From the NCBI RefSeq assembly GCF_003382285.1, contig NZ_QTJR01000007.1, forward strand, positions 186,001-250,000: a DNA stretch of 64,000 bases, written 5' to 3'. The notes below the pieces were generated by a model. That model made no database searches, was not told where the DNA came from, and worked only from the letters and a program-made list of their open reading frames with translations. Origin of the DNA: Lysobacter soli (GTDB lineage: Bacteria; Pseudomonadota; Gammaproteobacteria; Xanthomonadales; Xanthomonadaceae). This document shows, piece by piece, positions 61,737 to 64,000 of the stretch. The position numbers were made by a program, and so were the translations under genes. Within the stretch, counting starts at the first letter, position 1. Each line of letters opens with the position of its first letter.

Positions 61737-63809
61737 ATGCACGAACCCATCATCGATGCCCTGCGCCGCGGCGCCGCCCCCGAAGCGCTGGCCGCCGCGC
61801 GCGAGGCCGTCGCCGCGCAGCCGCAGGACGCCACCTCGCACCGGCTGCTCGCCGCCGCGCTGCGCCTGGGCGGCGACCGCGAGGCCGCCCTCTCCGCGAT
61901 CGACCAGGCCATCGCGCTGGCGCCGGAAGATTCCGATCTGCACCTCGAGCGCGCCGGCCTGCTGCTTCACGAGCGCCAGCTGGACGAGGCCCAGGCCGCG
62001 CTGGCGCGCGCGACCGGACTGGATCCGAACCAGTTTCCCGCCTACATCATCCAGGGCCACCTCGCGCTGTCGCGCGGCGACCTGGATGAGGCTGCCCGCC
62101 TGTCGCGCACCGCATCGCGCATCGCACCCGACCACCCGCACGTGGCCGCGCTGGAAGGCGGCGTCGCCATGCGCCGCGGCGACGTCGACCGCGCCTTGTC
62201 GCTGATCAGCGCCGCCGCCGAACGCGCGCCGAACGATCCGCAGCTGCGTCACGCGCTGGGCTTCGCCTACCTCGCCAAGGGCCATTTCGCCTTCGCCGAA
62301 CAGGCCTTCCGCACCCAGCTGGAGCAGGATCCGTCCTCGCGTCCGCTGCGCCTGCTGGTCGCCGACCTGCTGCGCCGCCAGGGTCGTCCGGGCGAGGCGG
62401 CCGACGAACTGGCGCCGCTGCTGGACGGTGACAACGCGACCGCGCCGATGCATCGCCTGGTCGGCGAGCTGGAGCTGGAAGCCGGCCGCAACGAGCGCGC
62501 CCTGCCCCGGCTGCGCCAGGCCTTCGCCGCGCAGCCGCTGGATCGCCGCAACCTGTTGCCGCTGCTGGAAGCCTGGCGTCGCCAGGGCCTGCTCGACGAA
62601 GCCCGCACGACGCTCGACGCCACGCTGGAAGACCACGTCGAGAACGCGGACCTGTGGCGCGCACGCCTGCTGTTTGAGGAATTCGCCAGCGACGGCGCGC
62701 GTGCCGTGGTCGAACGCTGGCGCACGGCGATGCCGGATTTCGTTCCCGCACTGGAAGCGCAGGGCACGCTGCACGACCAGGCCGGCGAAACCGACGCGGC
62801 GATGGATGTCGCCCGCCGCATCACCGAACTGCAGCCCGGCCACACCCAGGCAGAACTGCGCCTGATCGACGGCCTGCTCACGCGCGACCCCGACGCCGCC
62901 GTCGATCGCGTGGCGAACCTGATCGCGCAGGCGCCGGACCCGAACGTGAAGCGCACGCTGCGCCAGCTGCTCGGCCGCTGCCTCGACGTGGCCGGCCAGC
63001 CCGACGCGGCCGCCGCGACCTGGGCCGAACTGCACGCCGAAGTCAGCGAACAGCGCCTGCCGCTGCCAGAGATCAGCAAGGCCACGCCGCGTCTTCCGGA
63101 CCTGGCGCCGCTGCCCGATCCGGCGGCCGCGGTGCTGCTGCTGTGGGGCGCGCCCGGTTCGCTCGTGGAGAGGCTGGCCATTACGTTCGAGCAGGCCGGT
63201 GCGCCGCTGCGCGCCGACCGCTTCGGTGGGCAACCGCCGAACGACCCGTTGCAGCGCTACACGACGGTGCAGAGCCTGCTCGATGGCTCGCTCGACCCGG
63301 CCTACATGGTCGAACTCTGGCGCGCGGCGCTCCCCTCGCGCGGCATCCGCGACGGCAACGTCTTCGACTGGCTGCTGTGGTGGGACAACGCGCTGCTGCT
63401 CGGCCTGCGCCCGCACCTGCCGGAGGCGGTGGCGATGATCGCCCTGCGCGATCCGCGCGACATGCTCCTGGACTGGCTGGCCTTCGGATCGCCCGTGCCG
63501 TTCGCGTTGACCTCGCCCGAGGCCGGCGCGCGCTGGCTGGCACAAACGCTCTCTCAGGTCGCCGAGCTGCACGAGCAGGACCTGTTCCCGCACCGCCTGA
63601 TCAAGCTCGACGACATCGCCGACGACGCCACGGGCCTGGCACAGGCGATCGCCGACGCGCTGCAGATCCGCGTCGCGGTGGCGCCGCCGGAATCGCTGGG
63701 CCCTGCGCGTTTCAAGTCGGGACACTGGCGCCAGTTCCGCGACGCGCTGGGCGAGGAATTCGACCTGCTCACGCCGATCGCGCAGCGCCTGGGTTATCCA
63801 GCCGAGTAA
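61737..63809 (+). CDS. TPR protein with C-terminal sulfotransferase-like domain
   Basis: The 690-residue protein has about eleven TPR repeats (residues 1-430; e.g. HRLLAAALRLGGDREAALSAI) and a C-terminal domain of the sulfotransferase fold (about residues 460-690). The 3' PAPS-binding pattern ALRDPRDMLLDWLAFG and the RLIKLDDIADD stretch fit, but the 5' PSB loop is degenerate (LWGAPGSLVER instead of the usual PRSGTT). The same TPR-plus-sulfotransferase layout occurs in Xanthomonadaceae. Because the PSB loop is altered, sulfation activity is doubtful; it may be a binding domain. ATG 61737. The PEBP-like gene follows 15 bases later. Confidence 0.75.
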   Translation: MHEPIIDALRRGAAPEALAAAREAVAAQPQDATSHRLLAAALRLGGDREAALSAIDQAIALAPEDSDLHLERAGLLLHERQLDEAQAALARATGLDPNQFPAYIIQGHLALSRGDLDEAARLSRTASRIAPDHPHVAALEGGVAMRRGDVDRALSLISAAAERAPNDPQLRHALGFAYLAKGHFAFAEQAFRTQLEQDPSSRPLRLLVADLLRRQGRPGEAADELAPLLDGDNATAPMHRLVGELELEAGRNERALPRLRQAFAAQPLDRRNLLPLLEAWRRQGLLDEARTTLDATLEDHVENADLWRARLLFEEFASDGARAVVERWRTAMPDFVPALEAQGTLHDQAGETDAAMDVARRITELQPGHTQAELRLIDGLLTRDPDAAVDRVANLIAQAPDPNVKRTLRQLLGRCLDVAGQPDAAAATWAELHAEVSEQRLPLPEISKATPRLPDLAPLPDPAAAVLLLWGAPGSLVERLAITFEQAGAPLRADRFGGQPPNDPLQRYTTVQSLLDGSLDPAYMVELWRAALPSRGIRDGNVFDWLLWWDNALLLGLRPHLPEAVAMIALRDPRDMLLDWLAFGSPVPFALTSPEAGARWLAQTLSQVAELHEQDLFPHRLIKLDDIADDATGLAQAIADALQIRVAVAPPESLGPARFKSGHWRQFRDALGEEFDLLTPIAQRLGYPAE

Positions 63810-63824
63810 CGCAGAGGAACGCCC

Positions 63825-64000
63825 ATGCAGATCCGCAGCAACAGCTTCCAGCATCGCGAGCGCCTCCCGGCCGAGTTCGCCGCCGGGCAGGCCACCGCCG
63901 ACGGCTTCGGCTTCGCGCCGAACCGCAATCCGCACCTGGCGTGGGACGACGTGCCCGCCGGCACGAAGTCGTTCGCACTGCTGTGCATCGATCCGGACGT
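63825..64000 (+). CDS. YbhB/YbcL-family (PEBP-like) protein, 5' end
   Basis: Only the first 58 codons are in the window. The visible part, MQIRSNSFQHRERLPAEFA followed by NRNPHLAWDDVPAGTKSFALLCIDPD, is the typical start of YbhB/YbcL-family phosphatidylethanolamine-binding-protein-like proteins (P-x-L-x-W-x-x-x-P-x-x-T-x-S and DPD). Function in bacteria is unclear. ATG 63825 has an AGAGGA SD. It starts 15 bases after the TPR-sulfotransferase gene, so it is probably in the same operon. Confidence 0.85.
   Translation, partial: MQIRSNSFQHRERLPAEFAAGQATADGFGFAPNRNPHLAWDDVPAGTKSFALLCIDPD

Noticed and set aside
61101-63935. A 944-codon open frame on the minus strand across the TPR-sulfotransferase gene
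   Set aside because: It has no conserved domain pattern and overlaps a clear TPR gene in the opposite direction.
1-64000. CRISPR arrays, tRNAs, rRNAs, insertion sequences
   Set aside because: No regularly spaced direct repeats, no cloverleaf, no rRNA signatures and no transposase-like genes were seen.

Overview
The window is high-GC, gene-dense gammaproteobacterial chromosome. The gene content (paired TonB-dependent receptors, a GlcNAc/chitin-sugar utilisation cluster with GntR and LacI regulators, a complete Entner-Doudoroff operon, and short hairpin repeats in the gaps between genes) points to the Xanthomonadaceae, most like Lysobacter and relatives. That placement is inference from gene families and layout; no search was run. 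I see no rRNA, tRNA, CRISPR array, transposase or phage gene.

1-9.3 kb: the end of a dolichol-phosphate-mannose-like glycosyltransferase and a LAB_N membrane protein, an exported DUF885 peptidase-like protein, a small exported protein, ribosomal proteins L28 and L33 (rpmB-rpmG) with their own promoter and terminator, an AraC regulator followed by a TonB-dependent receptor (minus strand), and a cardiolipin synthase. 9.3-20.4 kb: an acetate module. A 1156-residue transporter-coupled hybrid histidine kinase (CrbS/MxtR type) lies next to its likely partner, a LuxR-type response regulator (CrbR/ErdR type), and acetyl-CoA synthetase. A soluble sugar (sorbosone) dehydrogenase-like lipoprotein gene sits between the kinase and the regulator. 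Divergent from acs is a DcaP-like porin plus MHS-family transporter operon, with a perfect inverted repeat in the shared promoter region. 20.6-25 kb: a YjbR protein and a fused 1228-residue indolepyruvate ferredoxin oxidoreductase.

25-44.4 kb: an amino-sugar and glucose catabolic block. nagA-nagB-II-nagQ (minus) faces zwf-pgl-edd-eda (plus). Both promoters carry the same TGGTATC direct repeats in the -35/-10 spacer, so one GntR repressor probably controls both GlcNAc entry and the Entner-Doudoroff route. After a cupin and a QEGLA-motif protein comes a permease-LacI pair (minus), divergent from glucokinase, a second TonB-dependent receptor and a GH20 hexosaminidase (plus), with NagR-like palindromes between. 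The implied path is: hexosaminidase releases sugars, the TonB receptor and permease import them, glucokinase-family phosphorylation and NagA/NagB-II convert them, and Edd/Eda take the hexose phosphate to pyruvate and glyceraldehyde phosphate.

44.5-64 kb: mixed cell-envelope and housekeeping genes: a gamma-glutamyltransferase-like protein, a TPR/2OG-oxygenase protein, a metallo-beta-lactamase-fold protein, an AAA ATPase, an AEC transporter, an orphan ParA, a sixA-yceI-phospholipase D overlapping operon, a tandem pair of small paralogous proteins of unknown function (57937-58356, the best candidate here for something undescribed), a thioesterase, an acyltransferase, an alpha/beta hydrolase, a TPR-sulfotransferase-like protein, and the start of a YbhB/YbcL-family gene.
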